A stretch of 64,000 bases of DNA from Gryllotalpicola protaetiae (GCF_003627055.1 NZ_CP032624.1:2418001-2482000); one strand, 5' to 3'. Numbered from the stretch's first letter, positions 36,112-45,707 are shown. Numbers and translations: made by a program. Notes: generated by a model not told the origin, from the letters alone.

Positions 36112-37055
36112 GGGCGATCTACCTGGATACGTCGCTTTACTCGGGAAACATGGGCGACCATATTATTTCTCGCTCAATCGATAGAGAATTCCCCGAATTG
36201 GTCGATCTCGGGCGCGTGAGCTCCCAGAGATACATGCGGCCAACCGACTGGCGCACAGTTCATGAGGCCGATTTGGTCCTCGTAACGGGTACCAATATTT
36301 TGGCATCAAAGTATTGGCGCCCGCGACCCTGGCGCGTTGGCCCGGCTGAGGCCTTCGTGACAAAGGGTAAAGTACTACATATTGGAGCTGGCTGGCGCGA
36401 TTATGAGGGGCCGGTGGGCGCGATCCGGAGCGCTCTTTATCGACGGATATTCTTCCGAGGTCTAGGTGCTTCTACGCGCGACGAATACTCGGCGTCAATG
36501 CTGCGAAGTGTAGGATTGCACGCTGTCAACACCGGGTGCCCGACAATGTGGAGTCTTCCTGATCAACTTCCTCGACTGAAAGGTGAGACCGAGGTAGTAA
36601 CCACAGTAACGGACTATCGTGCCGACCCGCGGCGCGACGTTTCGATGCTACGGACGCTGACTCAGGTATTTTCGCGAGTGAAGCTCTGGCCACAAGGCAC
36701 GGGCGATCATAGCTACATTGGGTCGCTCGACTTGCCCCGTGGAGTTGACGTCATTCCTGGTGGCCTCACGGCCTTTGAGTCTGCTCTTGAGGGCCGCGCA
36801 TACGTAGGTACGCGCCTCCATGCAGGCATTCGAGCAAGCCAATTGGGTCGCCCATCGCTTGTAGTAACGGTCGACAATCGTGCGCGTGAGATAGGTAAGG
36901 ACACCGCATTTCCCGTTCTGGAGGCGGAAGCGGTCACAGAAGATCTGGCATCTGCAATCGAGCGAATGCGCGACGAAGTCTCAATTCGGCTGCCTCGCAC
37001 GGCAATTGCCGACTGGAAAGACCAGTTGCGCTCTCTCTTGCGGGACGCGACGTGA
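36108..37055 (+). CDS. Polysaccharide pyruvyl transferase family protein
   Basis: Probably adds a pyruvate ketal to a sugar of the repeat unit, giving the polymer negative charge. 315 aa, with the family's N-terminal YSGNMGDHIISRSI and the C-terminal GTRLHAGIRASQLGRPSLVV. The middle is divergent. It appears to be translated through coupling with the 11-codon leader; its stop overlaps the next start (GTGA). The 148-bp gap before it (35960-36107) holds only the leader. Confidence 0.85.
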   Translation: MRAIYLDTSLYSGNMGDHIISRSIDREFPELVDLGRVSSQRYMRPTDWRTVHEADLVLVTGTNILASKYWRPRPWRVGPAEAFVTKGKVLHIGAGWRDYEGPVGAIRSALYRRIFFRGLGASTRDEYSASMLRSVGLHAVNTGCPTMWSLPDQLPRLKGETEVVTTVTDYRADPRRDVSMLRTLTQVFSRVKLWPQGTGDHSYIGSLDLPRGVDVIPGGLTAFESALEGRAYVGTRLHAGIRASQLGRPSLVVTVDNRAREIGKDTAFPVLEAEAVTEDLASAIERMRDEVSIRLPRTAIADWKDQLRSLLRDAT

Positions 37056-37642
37056 ATAAAACCAATCCAGAGGATCAGCCCGCTGCCGCTGCCGCTGCCT
37101 TGTCGCTTCGAGGGGTTGTGGGTTACTTCATCGCCGCGTGTTATCGACTCGCGTTTCGTGGACGGGTGTCGGGTTCAAGATACATTATTCGGCGCCCGAG
37201 TTTGGTTCGCATTGGCCACGGTGGTCGCTTAATTCTTGGCAGGGACGTCATGGTGGATGTCGGAGCTCGCATTGTCGTGGGGGCCGATGCGTCGTTACTG
37301 ATCGGCGATGACACTTACATTGGAAAGAACGCGACACTTTCGGCTTTCGGAACTATAACCATCGGGTCGAAAGTTCTACTAGGCGAGAACGTTTCAATTC
37401 ATACGGAAGATCATGGTCCGCCCAATGCTCGCCTAGAGTATAAGATTGCGCCCGTTGCTATCGGGAACCAGTCATGGCTCGGGGCCGGTGTAGTAGTGAC
37501 CCGGGGAGTGGCGATTGGGAAAAACGCGACGATCGGCGCTAATGCTGTAGTAACACATGATGTGCCAGCAGATGCCGTTGCTGCTGGCGTGCCGGCCCGA
37601 ATTATTCGATCTGCGGCGTCTGACGATGGAGAAGCACCATAG
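37052..37642 (+). CDS. Hexapeptide-repeat acyltransferase (LbH/XAT type)
   Basis: Probably O-acetylates a sugar using acetyl-CoA. 196 aa: a short N-terminal hydrophobic stretch (LRGVVGYFIAACYRL), then a left-handed beta-helix of hexapeptide repeats (IVVGADASLLIGDDTYIGKN..., ISIGSKVLLGENVSI-like) and the active-site loop around HTEDHG. It ends with the usual VPAGVPARII-type closing (AAGVPARIIRS). GTG 37052 overlaps the previous stop. Confidence 0.88.
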   Translation: MNKTNPEDQPAAAAAALSLRGVVGYFIAACYRLAFRGRVSGSRYIIRRPSLVRIGHGGRLILGRDVMVDVGARIVVGADASLLIGDDTYIGKNATLSAFGTITIGSKVLLGENVSIHTEDHGPPNARLEYKIAPVAIGNQSWLGAGVVVTRGVAIGKNATIGANAVVTHDVPADAVAAGVPARIIRSAASDDGEAP

Positions 37643-38856
37643 TGAGCGAACCTGCGCGGATGCCAAAGGTAGTGGTGTCGATAAGTCCTGAGTTTCCTGG
37701 GGTTTCAAAGCGTAGCGCTGGAGCGGGCTACTTTTTACGGCATGTCGAGGCGTTGGTGAGAGCTCAGTGGCGCGTGACTGTTGTATCGCCGGGTGACAGT
37801 GGCGCTGGAAGGAACGCCGAGGTTGCGGAGTCGCAAGTTCGGTCGATTCGCGTGGTCCTTCCTCGCTCGCACCGACTTTATGGACGGCCATTGAAGCTAA
37901 TTGACGCATTTAGGGGTCTTTCGCTGGGCCTTGACGCTGAAGTGTGCGTAAAGCGTGACGCCAATGTGAAGGCCGCGGTAGCGCAAAGTGATGTCGTCGA
38001 ATTTCAGTGGACTCACTCCGCCAACTTGTGGAAGTGGGTTAGGAAGCAAAACCGTCACGCCAGACTTGTGCTGGTGTGCCATGACGTTTACGAGCAACTT
38101 TGGCAGCGGAACGCTGACGCGTCGGCGTCGATATTGATGCGCTTGTATTCGAATTTTCGCCGGGGTGTAGCCGCTCGGGCTGAGCGACGCATACTGCCCA
38201 ATATGGATCAGATTATTACTTTCAGTGATAAGGATGCGGCGCTACTCCGTCGCGTCGCACCCGCTGTGCCCGTCGTTGTCATTTCTCCACCGCTGGCGGG
38301 TACAGAGCAGAGGCCGTCCACACGCTTGCCGCGTGAGGAGACGGTCGCGCTATTTACGGGTGCGCTGGGGCTCGAGAAAAATCATCATGGAGTCATGTGG
38401 TTCCTTCACAATGTTTGGGCCGAGTTTGCAAATCGTAGTGACTACAAGTTTGTGGTTGCCGGCGCAGACCCGCGCCCTGAGCTAATAGATGAAGCGGCAC
38501 GGCTCGGAAATGTTGAAGTTACAGGTTTTGTTGAAAGCCTCGATCCGTTCTACTACGAGGCCGATCTATTTGTTGTTCCTCTTTTCAAGGGCAGCGGAGT
38601 CAAGTTTAAGGTTATTAGCGCGATGGCTGCCGGGCTTCCCGTGATAGCGACTACTGTTGCGAGCGAAGGAATTGGAAGAGACGAACAGTATCTCGGGATC
38701 ACCGACTCGCCGCACCAGTTTGCGACGCTTATTCGAAGCGCTCATGACTCGCCTGGAGATTTGGATGCTCTTCGATTTCGCGCGCAAGAATGGGCCCGCG
38801 AAAACTACGGTCAGTCCGAGTTCGAAGCTCGACTAGCTGGAATATATGCGCAATAG
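37642..38856 (+). CDS. Glycosyltransferase, GT4-like
   Basis: Repeat-unit assembly enzyme. 404 aa, GT-B fold: ISPEFPGVSKRSAGAGYFLRHVEAL at the N-terminus, LFTGALGLEKNHHGVMWFL at the start of the nucleotide-binding domain, then VTGFVESLDPFY, VVPLFKGSGVKFKV and MAAGLPVIATTVASEGI. The pattern of the last blocks resembles family GT4 transferases that lack the classic E-X7-E (here G-S-G-V-K). GTG 37642 shares one base with the preceding TAG. Confidence 0.85.
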   Translation: MSEPARMPKVVVSISPEFPGVSKRSAGAGYFLRHVEALVRAQWRVTVVSPGDSGAGRNAEVAESQVRSIRVVLPRSHRLYGRPLKLIDAFRGLSLGLDAEVCVKRDANVKAAVAQSDVVEFQWTHSANLWKWVRKQNRHARLVLVCHDVYEQLWQRNADASASILMRLYSNFRRGVAARAERRILPNMDQIITFSDKDAALLRRVAPAVPVVVISPPLAGTEQRPSTRLPREETVALFTGALGLEKNHHGVMWFLHNVWAEFANRSDYKFVVAGADPRPELIDEAARLGNVEVTGFVESLDPFYYEADLFVVPLFKGSGVKFKVISAMAAGLPVIATTVASEGIGRDEQYLGITDSPHQFATLIRSAHDSPGDLDALRFRAQEWARENYGQSEFEARLAGIYAQ

Positions 38857-38868
38857 GTGGTAGCAGTT

Positions 38869-40053
38869 ATGACTCATATATTGCGACGCTCTTCCATAGC
38901 TGGGCATATCGAGGTCGGGGGCGGGCTTAAAGAAAGCAACGCGCGAGTAGATCAGTTTGTCGACTATCTATTTTGGTTTGGTATCGCTCTGGGCTATGCG
39001 GTCGTTGTTCTTCGCGAGCGGCTTCTGCCGATGCGCTTTTCGCTTGACGGCCTGCGTATTCAAGCAATAGCGCAGGGGATAGGGTCTGCATTTGGCGATA
39101 AGTCGTTCGGAAATATCGCGGGGTTTTATCGGTGGCTTCATCTCGGCGATAAAACTCTCCTCGCAGGCATTCTTGGTTACTCTGCTTTCGTATTGCTCGC
39201 TATTCTCGTAAGGACGTCTACGCGAAGGCTAGCCCATGCGTGGTATCAAGGTGTGGTTTATTTTTTAGCCTTCTTCTTCGCAGCTGTATTCCTCGGCTTC
39301 TATTCGAAAGACGTTCTCGTTCTCCCTATCCTGGCCTTGGTGCTATTTAGTCCGGCGCGCAAGCGATGGGACTTCGTAATATTGGGCTCCATGGTTTTGT
39401 ATGCCAACTGGTTCCGGTCATATTGGTATCTTGTCGCGCTGGTCTATCTTATATATCGACTTGCGCGTATCGATCGATGGCGGCTACGTTCCGTTCTAAT
39501 CGGAATCGCCTTTACTATCGCTGTGGTAAGTATTGGCCTGTCGTTCGTTCTTCATGTAGATCCCGATCATTTTCGAACGATGGTGAATGATGCGCGAGAA
39601 GACTCACTAGACGCGCAGTCCGCGATCCCGTCCTACGTGTCTATAGCGCAGCCGTTCGGTGGAGTGATAAATAACGTCCTTACCGGTGCCTTTCTTGTTG
39701 TGCCGATACCGCTATTGCTTAGTGGTGGACTTTATTACGTCGCCTTGACGTTCGCGTTAACCGCGCTTTGGATTCTCATTGGGTTCTCGCATAGATCGCG
39801 TGGGCGAATTGGGGCCATCCGCATGAATCCCCCTAGGTACGCTCGGGCGTTTTGTATCCTCGCTGCCTTTGTTGTGGTTCAGGCCCTCTTTGAGCCTGAC
39901 TATGGGTCCGCGCTGCGTCACGTGACACCGGTGCTGTTGGCTGGGGTGCTTATTTGTTCGTACGGCGTGGCTCGACATGAAGCGTCGCAAGTTAACGAGC
40001 GGGCTGGCATGCGTGAGATACGACCGCGCGACCGCAGGGTGAGGCAGCGGTGA
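38869..40053 (+). CDS. Wzy-like polysaccharide polymerase
   Basis: Polytopic membrane protein, candidate for joining repeat units on the outer face. From ATG 38869 it is 394 aa with about nine to ten TM helices and a large external loop (about 225-265, HVDPDHFRTMVNDAREDSLD). Wzy proteins have little sequence conservation, so the call rests on topology, size and context. ATG 38869 is chosen over GTG 38857 because AGGTGG lies 8 nt before it. The last residues are basic (RPRDRRVRQR). It overlaps the flippase gene (GTGA). Confidence 0.7.
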   Translation: MTHILRRSSIAGHIEVGGGLKESNARVDQFVDYLFWFGIALGYAVVVLRERLLPMRFSLDGLRIQAIAQGIGSAFGDKSFGNIAGFYRWLHLGDKTLLAGILGYSAFVLLAILVRTSTRRLAHAWYQGVVYFLAFFFAAVFLGFYSKDVLVLPILALVLFSPARKRWDFVILGSMVLYANWFRSYWYLVALVYLIYRLARIDRWRLRSVLIGIAFTIAVVSIGLSFVLHVDPDHFRTMVNDAREDSLDAQSAIPSYVSIAQPFGGVINNVLTGAFLVVPIPLLLSGGLYYVALTFALTALWILIGFSHRSRGRIGAIRMNPPRYARAFCILAAFVVVQALFEPDYGSALRHVTPVLLAGVLICSYGVARHEASQVNERAGMREIRPRDRRVRQR

Positions 40054-41321
40054 AGGCAGTCTTTTCGTGGGGTGCGAGCGTATTTCGGCACGGTTGGCTC
40101 GGGCTCGCGGGGCAACTTCTTACATTCGTGTCTCTATTGCTGCCGATCAGCTTTGGCTTGGTGAGCGAAGTGGCGCAGTTGGTGTTGGTGTCCGCCATTT
40201 CGACGGCTCTCGTGATCGCAGCAGCGTGCGGAATGCCGTCGGTCTTGCCGGCTGAGCATGCTGATGGCAGAGCGAAGACTGGAATCGTTGCGAGTGGGTT
40301 GCTTCTCGCTGCGGTCGTAATTGTGGGGCTGACGGTCACATTCGCTCTGGTGGGTCTCTTGCATTTCGGGGTGATGGTTCCCGCTTTTGTTGCCGTCATG
40401 CTTGTGAGTCAGGCAATTTACAATTTCGGTATTGCATTTCTTGTCCGCGAAGGCGACTTTGGCTCGATTGCGAGAATGCGGTTATGGTACGGAGGGACGA
40501 GCGCCGCCTTCACGTTGGGCGCTTGCTTACTTGAGGGGCGTGCGGGCGCCCTGATTTTGGCAAGTTCCGCAAGTTTTCTTGTTGGCGGCTTGTATGGACT
40601 GATCGCAAAGTGGCCGCGACTTATAGAAGTAATGCGAACCCGTTCAGATATTTCCGCCCGAGGGTTAGTGAATTATGTCGGTTCTCATGTGGGCGTGATC
40701 GCCGGTGGTCTTCTTGATGGCGTTGCCTCGCAGGTAACGGGGATTGTCATCGGTTCCCTGGGAACAGTCGCGGGTGCTTGGGGGGTCGTGACTCGAGTCG
40801 GGGGCGGATTCTCCACTGTGGGTCAACAGCTGGTTGCGCCGGTATATGACATTCGGTTCGCGCGCGCCGTTCGAGCATCGGCACCACGGGACGCGCAATT
40901 GACCTTGCGCAGTGCAACGGGTTCGGGGCTCGGATTAGGTGCAATCGCTGTATCCGCTGGAATAGCATTGGCGTGGGTTAGTGGCTCGTTGGCGGGACTT
41001 TCAGCGGCTAACGTGGCCGCTGTCGTTGCAGCGGCCACGCTTTATTGGGGTGCGACCGTGACACTGGGGCCAATCAACAAGTTCCTAGTCATGATGGGCG
41101 AGGAGAAATCTCGTGCAACTTGGGCTCTCGTTCGCGCTTCGGCCGTGGTAATTATTCTTCTGGCGCTGCGTGATCAAGTAGCATTACTTGCTATTGGGTC
41201 GGCTTCGTCCATTCTGACGATTGTTTATATCCTTCTTGTATCCCGCGCCATCTCTTCTCGAATGAAGAACCCGGGATTTAGTGGTTATACATCTAGTGAT
41301 ATCAACCCGAGGTCAACATGA
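40050..41321 (+). CDS. Wzx-like polysaccharide flippase (MATE/MVF-type membrane protein)
   Basis: Probably moves lipid-linked repeat units across the membrane. 423 aa with about twelve hydrophobic helices, alternating with short basic loops, e.g. LLTFVSLLLPISFGL and LAIGSASSILTIVYILL. No single conserved motif exists; the call comes from topology and its place between polymerase and transferase genes. GTG 40050 overlaps the polymerase stop; its own stop overlaps the next start (ATGA). Confidence 0.72.
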   Translation: MKAVFSWGASVFRHGWLGLAGQLLTFVSLLLPISFGLVSEVAQLVLVSAISTALVIAAACGMPSVLPAEHADGRAKTGIVASGLLLAAVVIVGLTVTFALVGLLHFGVMVPAFVAVMLVSQAIYNFGIAFLVREGDFGSIARMRLWYGGTSAAFTLGACLLEGRAGALILASSASFLVGGLYGLIAKWPRLIEVMRTRSDISARGLVNYVGSHVGVIAGGLLDGVASQVTGIVIGSLGTVAGAWGVVTRVGGGFSTVGQQLVAPVYDIRFARAVRASAPRDAQLTLRSATGSGLGLGAIAVSAGIALAWVSGSLAGLSAANVAAVVAAATLYWGATVTLGPINKFLVMMGEEKSRATWALVRASAVVIILLALRDQVALLAIGSASSILTIVYILLVSRAISSRMKNPGFSGYTSSDINPRST

Positions 41322-42421
41322 AGCTGCTTGAAGTCATTCGCTCCATGAACCAGGGTGGGGCCCAGCAGTTGCTCGTGAATCGACTCACCGCTACCTCGTC
41401 TTCGTCTCATGATACGATTCTCGTAAACACTCTTCCTGTCGAAGATGCTCTTGAGGCCGCCATAACCGCCCCTGTGGGCGTGCAGATTGTTCACCCATCG
41501 AGCAGTTCTATCCTTCGAGCTCACTGGCAAATCATGAGATTGGCAAAACGCGAAAAGCCGGATATTATCGTGGTACATTCGCCTTCGCCAGCAATATTGT
41601 TGAAGCTTAGCCGACAGGTTGGATTACTTAAAGTACCTGTGGTTGAAGTGGTTCACAATACCTCTTACAACCGAAAAATTGTGGAGTGGGCATCCGCTCT
41701 TAGCAACCCTGGCGCAGACCTCACGCTTGTCGTTAGCAGCGGGGCAACTGCAGGGAATGTCTTGCGCGGGGCCCGCCAAGTGGCCGTTCAGCACCAAGGT
41801 GTTCCGGTTTCCAAAATGCGTGCCTGGATGCGGGACAATTCGGCTTGGATCCTTGAACAGCGAGCTCGTTGGGCTTCTCAGGATCCCGATCTCATCGTCG
41901 TGTATTGCGGCCGTCTTGTTCCGGAGAAGCGGCCCCTCGATGTTGTTAAGGCTGTCGAACAGATTGCCAGGACAACTGGGGTGCGGTTGATCATGATCGG
42001 GGATGGCCCGGAGCATCCCCGTGTGGTGTCATATGTCGAAGACAATCGCCTATCCGACGTGGTTACAGTCATGGGACGCCAGCCGGATGGCTGGCGCTAC
42101 GTTGCGGCGGCGGACGTCTTTTGCCTTCCTAGCGAACATGAAGGACTTCCGGTCGCTGTTATGGAGGCGCTCGCCCTGGGCAAGCCGGTCGTTGGAACCC
42201 GAATTCCCGGGCTAGCCGACGTTTTGACTCATGGTTCAAATTCGTTGTTGGTAGACGTGGGCGATGTTGGGGAGTTGGCGCGTTCGTTCCGTTCACTGGC
42301 TGCGACTCCGCGCCTACGCGAGCGGCTTGCTCGTGGTGCGGAGGCGACTTCGGCTTATTGGGACTCGGATCGGTCGGACTCCGCGTACTACGACGCACTT
42401 AGTGCGGTTCTTAGCTCCTAG
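41318..42421 (+). CDS. Glycosyltransferase, GT4 family
   Basis: Last gene of the polysaccharide operon. 367 aa: N-terminal LLEVIRSMNQGGAQQLLVNRL, C-terminal domain from VVYCGRLVPEKRPLDVVKA, MIGDGPEH, VMGRQPDGW, and the EGLPVAVMEALALGKPVVGT block with the E-X7-E pair. ATGA overlap with the flippase gene. The end of this gene marks the end of the lower-GC, overlapping-gene island. Confidence 0.88.
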   Translation: MKLLEVIRSMNQGGAQQLLVNRLTATSSSSHDTILVNTLPVEDALEAAITAPVGVQIVHPSSSSILRAHWQIMRLAKREKPDIIVVHSPSPAILLKLSRQVGLLKVPVVEVVHNTSYNRKIVEWASALSNPGADLTLVVSSGATAGNVLRGARQVAVQHQGVPVSKMRAWMRDNSAWILEQRARWASQDPDLIVVYCGRLVPEKRPLDVVKAVEQIARTTGVRLIMIGDGPEHPRVVSYVEDNRLSDVVTVMGRQPDGWRYVAAADVFCLPSEHEGLPVAVMEALALGKPVVGTRIPGLADVLTHGSNSLLVDVGDVGELARSFRSLAATPRLRERLARGAEATSAYWDSDRSDSAYYDALSAVLSS

Positions 42422-43011
42422 GCATAAGGCTAAGAAGCTCCGCCAGGAACCGCGTCGGATCGGCGCCGCTGGTTTCGGAATGTAGGCCTAACGGTCCGAG
42501 TGGGTAGGATGCCTCCATTGCCAGCCAGAGTTACGGATTCCTGTTGCGCTAGTTTTCTCCGAGTTCCTAGACGTCGATCGGGCATTGATCGCCGGCGCAA
42601 ACGCTTTCGGTCCGGTACGGCTGCGTTCGCGCCGAATGTATCGTTGTCACGAGGTCGCTGAGCCGGTTGCTTGTGTCGCGTGTTTCCTGGCGGCGCCGAG
42701 TAGGACGTCTCGAAGTCCGACGGAACTCCTAGAGGCTACTCAATGTCTCGAAAGTTGCAGAAGCCGGCTGGACCGACCTCGAGAGTTGCATTCGCTCGAC
42801 TGCGGATTGATTCCATGAGAATCACGCACCACGGCTGACGCAAATCCTGCGTAAACAACCCTTGCGTCGAATCTGAAGCTCGTTAGCCTGGGGAAGTCCG
42901 GGCTTGATGGCACCCAAACGGGGGCAGAAGCTCTGCTCTCGGTCATCGCCGGCCCGCTAAGTGAAAATCACGCATTGCCTACATCCACACCGACCTGCGG
43001 ATAGGACGAAA
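42422..43011 (+). other. 590-bp intergenic region after the polysaccharide island
   Basis: No convincing gene on either strand; the short open frames lack ribosome sites and show no family features. The composition is intermediate. Similar phrases TCTCGAAAGTTGCAG and CCTCGAGAGTTGCAT lie near 42750 and 42780. TTGCGT (42862-42867), 16 nt, TAGCCT (42884-42889) is a candidate promoter for the first LAXTG gene, giving a leader of about 115 nt. It could be an eroded insertion point of the island. Confidence 0.4.
42862..42889 (+). promoter_or_regulatory. Candidate promoter TTGCGT-N16-TAGCCT
   Basis: Reasonable -35 and TANNNT -10 with a 16-nt spacer, oriented to the LAXTG gene at 43012. Not supported by any second signal. 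Confidence 0.35.
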
Positions 43012-43785
43012 ATGCACAAGATTACGAAGACGGCGCTCGCGCTGGTCGCTGGTACGGCGCTCGCGCTCGGGGTTCCCCTTGCTGCGAGTGCGACACCAGT
43101 TGCCACTGCTTCCGTCGTTTCTGTCAACTCGGCTGCGGCTCCGGTCGCCCTTTCCCACACTGGCAACGATCAGGGGAAGGACCATGGAACGGGGTGGGGC
43201 AAGCCCATTCCCAAGCCGCACCCGACCAAGCCGGCCTACCCGCCGACGAGGCCGCCGAAGCCGCCGCACCACCACCCCAAGCCCTTCTGGTGGGGCGGGT
43301 TTTGGTGGTTCCCGTTCTTCTTCCCGGCCCACACGTTCCACCCCGGTTCGATAATCCACATTGTCTTCACCGGTTTCGGGGGTTTCTCGTTCTTTGGCAC
43401 GTTCACTGCCGATGAGTCGGGAAGCATCGGCCTTGGAACCGCGGCTGCTGATGGTTCTCTGACGGCTCAGCTGAAGGCGAGCGGGTCTGCAGACCTCGCC
43501 GGCCAGACGCTGAATGCGACAGCGACCGACAGCGCCGGCACGGCTGTCACCCAGTCGGTCACCGTTCCGGCCGAGGCCCCGGCGGCACCAGCCGCCGCGC
43601 CAAACGCCGGCGCTGCCGCGCCGGCGTCGTCGTCGGCCACGACCGTCGACCCCGACACACTGGCCCAGAGCGGGACGTACATTTCGCTGGCCACCGTCTG
43701 GGCAGCCGTGGGCCTACTCGCGCTCGGCACCGGTTTCGTGTTCATGCGGTCGGTCACCCGCCGCAAGGACCGGGCCAAGGCCTAG
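43012..43785 (+). CDS. LAXTG-type sortase-anchored surface protein, aromatic/Pro/His-rich
   Basis: Secreted, wall-attached protein of unknown role. 257 aa: signal peptide (KITKTALALVAGTALALGVPLAASATP), a Pro/His/Lys stretch (PKPHPTKPAYPPTRPPKPPHH), an unusual aromatic block (PFWWGGFWWFPFFFPAHTF), a small beta-domain of the type seen in the four paralogues, an Ala/Pro linker, and the sorting signal LAQSG (217-221) followed by a hydrophobic helix and RRKDRAKA. LAQSG is a Ser variant of LAXTG, the motif known for class E sortases. ATG 43012 with AGGACG upstream is preferred to an upstream GTG (42961). Confidence 0.85.
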   Translation: MHKITKTALALVAGTALALGVPLAASATPVATASVVSVNSAAAPVALSHTGNDQGKDHGTGWGKPIPKPHPTKPAYPPTRPPKPPHHHPKPFWWGGFWWFPFFFPAHTFHPGSIIHIVFTGFGGFSFFGTFTADESGSIGLGTAAADGSLTAQLKASGSADLAGQTLNATATDSAGTAVTQSVTVPAEAPAAPAAAPNAGAAAPASSSATTVDPDTLAQSGTYISLATVWAAVGLLALGTGFVFMRSVTRRKDRAKA

Positions 43786-43880
43786 CATCAGGGACTGGCG
43801 GGGGTCGCTGTGCGGCGACTCCCGTCACCCGTGCCGGGCACTCCCCGGGCTCACAGCAGCCCTCTGATTAGATGGGGCGC

Positions 43881-45707
43881 ATGTCGACAGCCGCCGCCGA
43901 CCGCCGCCCCCGCCGCGAGCGCCGCAACAAGGGGAAGCGATGGGTTGGCTGGCTGATCGCCGCTGTGCTGCTCATCGCCGTGGCCGCGATCGCGTGGGCG
44001 GGGGTGAGGGGAATCCTCGCCGCAAATGAGTTGCGCCGAGCGCTTCCCGTCGCCAACACCATTCAGACCGACATCATGAACGGTGACGCCGCCGCGGCGA
44101 CGAGTGCGGCGTCCGGGCTTCGCCAGCGGGCGGACAAGGCACACGCCCTGACCTCCGACCCGGTCTACCGGGTTGTCGAGAAGACGCCGTGGCTCGGACC
44201 CAACCTGCGAGCTCTGAGCGGCCTGTCGGCCAGTGCGGCATCCGTCACGGGCAACGGGCTCGACCCCTTGACGAGGCTCGCAGGCGAACTTAACGCCGAT
44301 AGCTTCAAGCCGCAGAACGGCGCGCTGAACGTCGCGCCGCTCGCCACTGCCGCGCCCACTCTCGCGAAGGCAGACACTGCGGTTCAGGCCGGCGCCCGCG
44401 CTGCCCACGCGGTCTCGACGAAGGGTGTCGTCGCGCCCCTCGCGACCGCGGTTGACCAGTACACGACGAAGATTGACCAGGTCGCAGCCTTTACAGGTGC
44501 CGCGAGCCGCGCCGCCACCCTGCTGCCGGGCATGCTTGGGCAAGATAGCCCGCGCACTTACCTGCTTCTCGTGCTCAACAATGCTGAACTACGCGCGAGC
44601 GGTGGCATCCCTGGCTCGGTAATCCACGTCACCGCCGATCATGGGTCGATCTCCTTCGACAGCCAGTACTCCGGCTCGAGCTTCGGCCCCTACGACCAGC
44701 CGATCGCGCCGCTCGCCGCGCCGACCAACGAGCTGTTCACCCAGATCACCGGCGAATACATGCAAGACGTCACGCTCACCCCGCACTTCGATCAAAGCGC
44801 GAAGCTGGCGATGGCGATGTGGCAGCAGCGCTTCGGCCAGTCGGTCGACGGGGTGGTCAGCCTCGACCCGGTCGCGCTCAAGTACATCCTGCAGGCGACC
44901 GGGCCCGTGACGGTGGCCGCGGGCACCCCGCAGCAGACCGAGCTCACCTCGCAGAACGTCGTGAAGGCTCTCCTTTCCGATGTGTACGCCCGCTTCAGCG
45001 ACCCGAACGCGCAAGATGCCTTCTTCGACGTGGCGTCCGGCGCGATCTTCTCCAAGCTCACGGCCGGGCAGTTCGAGCCGGCGGCCATGCTCACGGCCTT
45101 CGCGCACATCGGCGACGAGCGACGCATGCGGGTGTGGAGCGCGAAGCCCGAGGAAGAGAAGCAGCTGGTGCAGACGACGCTTGCCGGCGGCCCGCCGAAG
45201 TCCGCAGCGGGGGAGCAGCGCTTCGGCGTGTACCTCGCCGACGGCACTGGCTCGAAGATGGACTACTACCTGCACACCTCAGTCACCACGGGGCAGCTGA
45301 CGTGCTCGAACGTCGGCCCGCTCTACGTCGTCGAGATCACCCTGAAGAACGGCGTCGCGCCCGACCAGGTCGCCTCGCTGCCTGAGTACGTCAGCGGCGG
45401 CGGCTCGTTTGGCGTACCCGTCGGCACGATGCGCACGCAGGTCACCGTGTATGGCTCGCCCGACGTCGAGTTTGGCAACGCCTTCGACGGCAAGGGCGGC
45501 GCAGAGCCGGTCAAGTTCGTGAAAGACGGCGACCGCAGCGTCGCCCAATACGTGGTCGACGTGAAGGCGGGCGAGAGCTCGACCGTGCGACTTGTCTACA
45601 ATCCCAAGAAGGGGAAGACCGGGAAGCCTGCCGTCGACGTGACGCCGCAGATCAATCCCGTCTCGGTCTCGCGGGGGAAGTTCGAATGTGGGACGGTTCT
45701 GAAGTGA
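43881..45707 (+). CDS. DUF4012 membrane protein
   Basis: Family of unknown function, frequent near actinobacterial polysaccharide loci. From ATG 43881 it is 608 aa: basic N-terminus (RRPRRERRNKGKR), one TM (about 23-45), then a large external region with the helical part (about 60-220) and the DUF4012 core beginning RTYLLLVLNNAELRASGGIPGS. The C-terminus is beta-rich and ends KFECGTVLK. A TTAGAT box 7 nt upstream favours ATG 43881; an ATG at 43872 is possible. Its stop overlaps a LAXTG-protein gene (GTGA), so the two are coupled. A role in attaching or organising wall glycans is a guess from context. Confidence 0.85.
   Translation: MSTAAADRRPRRERRNKGKRWVGWLIAAVLLIAVAAIAWAGVRGILAANELRRALPVANTIQTDIMNGDAAAATSAASGLRQRADKAHALTSDPVYRVVEKTPWLGPNLRALSGLSASAASVTGNGLDPLTRLAGELNADSFKPQNGALNVAPLATAAPTLAKADTAVQAGARAAHAVSTKGVVAPLATAVDQYTTKIDQVAAFTGAASRAATLLPGMLGQDSPRTYLLLVLNNAELRASGGIPGSVIHVTADHGSISFDSQYSGSSFGPYDQPIAPLAAPTNELFTQITGEYMQDVTLTPHFDQSAKLAMAMWQQRFGQSVDGVVSLDPVALKYILQATGPVTVAAGTPQQTELTSQNVVKALLSDVYARFSDPNAQDAFFDVASGAIFSKLTAGQFEPAAMLTAFAHIGDERRMRVWSAKPEEEKQLVQTTLAGGPPKSAAGEQRFGVYLADGTGSKMDYYLHTSVTTGQLTCSNVGPLYVVEITLKNGVAPDQVASLPEYVSGGGSFGVPVGTMRTQVTVYGSPDVEFGNAFDGKGGAEPVKFVKDGDRSVAQYVVDVKAGESSTVRLVYNPKKGKTGKPAVDVTPQINPVSVSRGKFECGTVLK

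Noticed and set aside
42585-42818. 77-aa frame after the polysaccharide operon
   Set aside because: No ribosome site, composition unlike neighbours and no recognisable domain; at most a decayed remnant.
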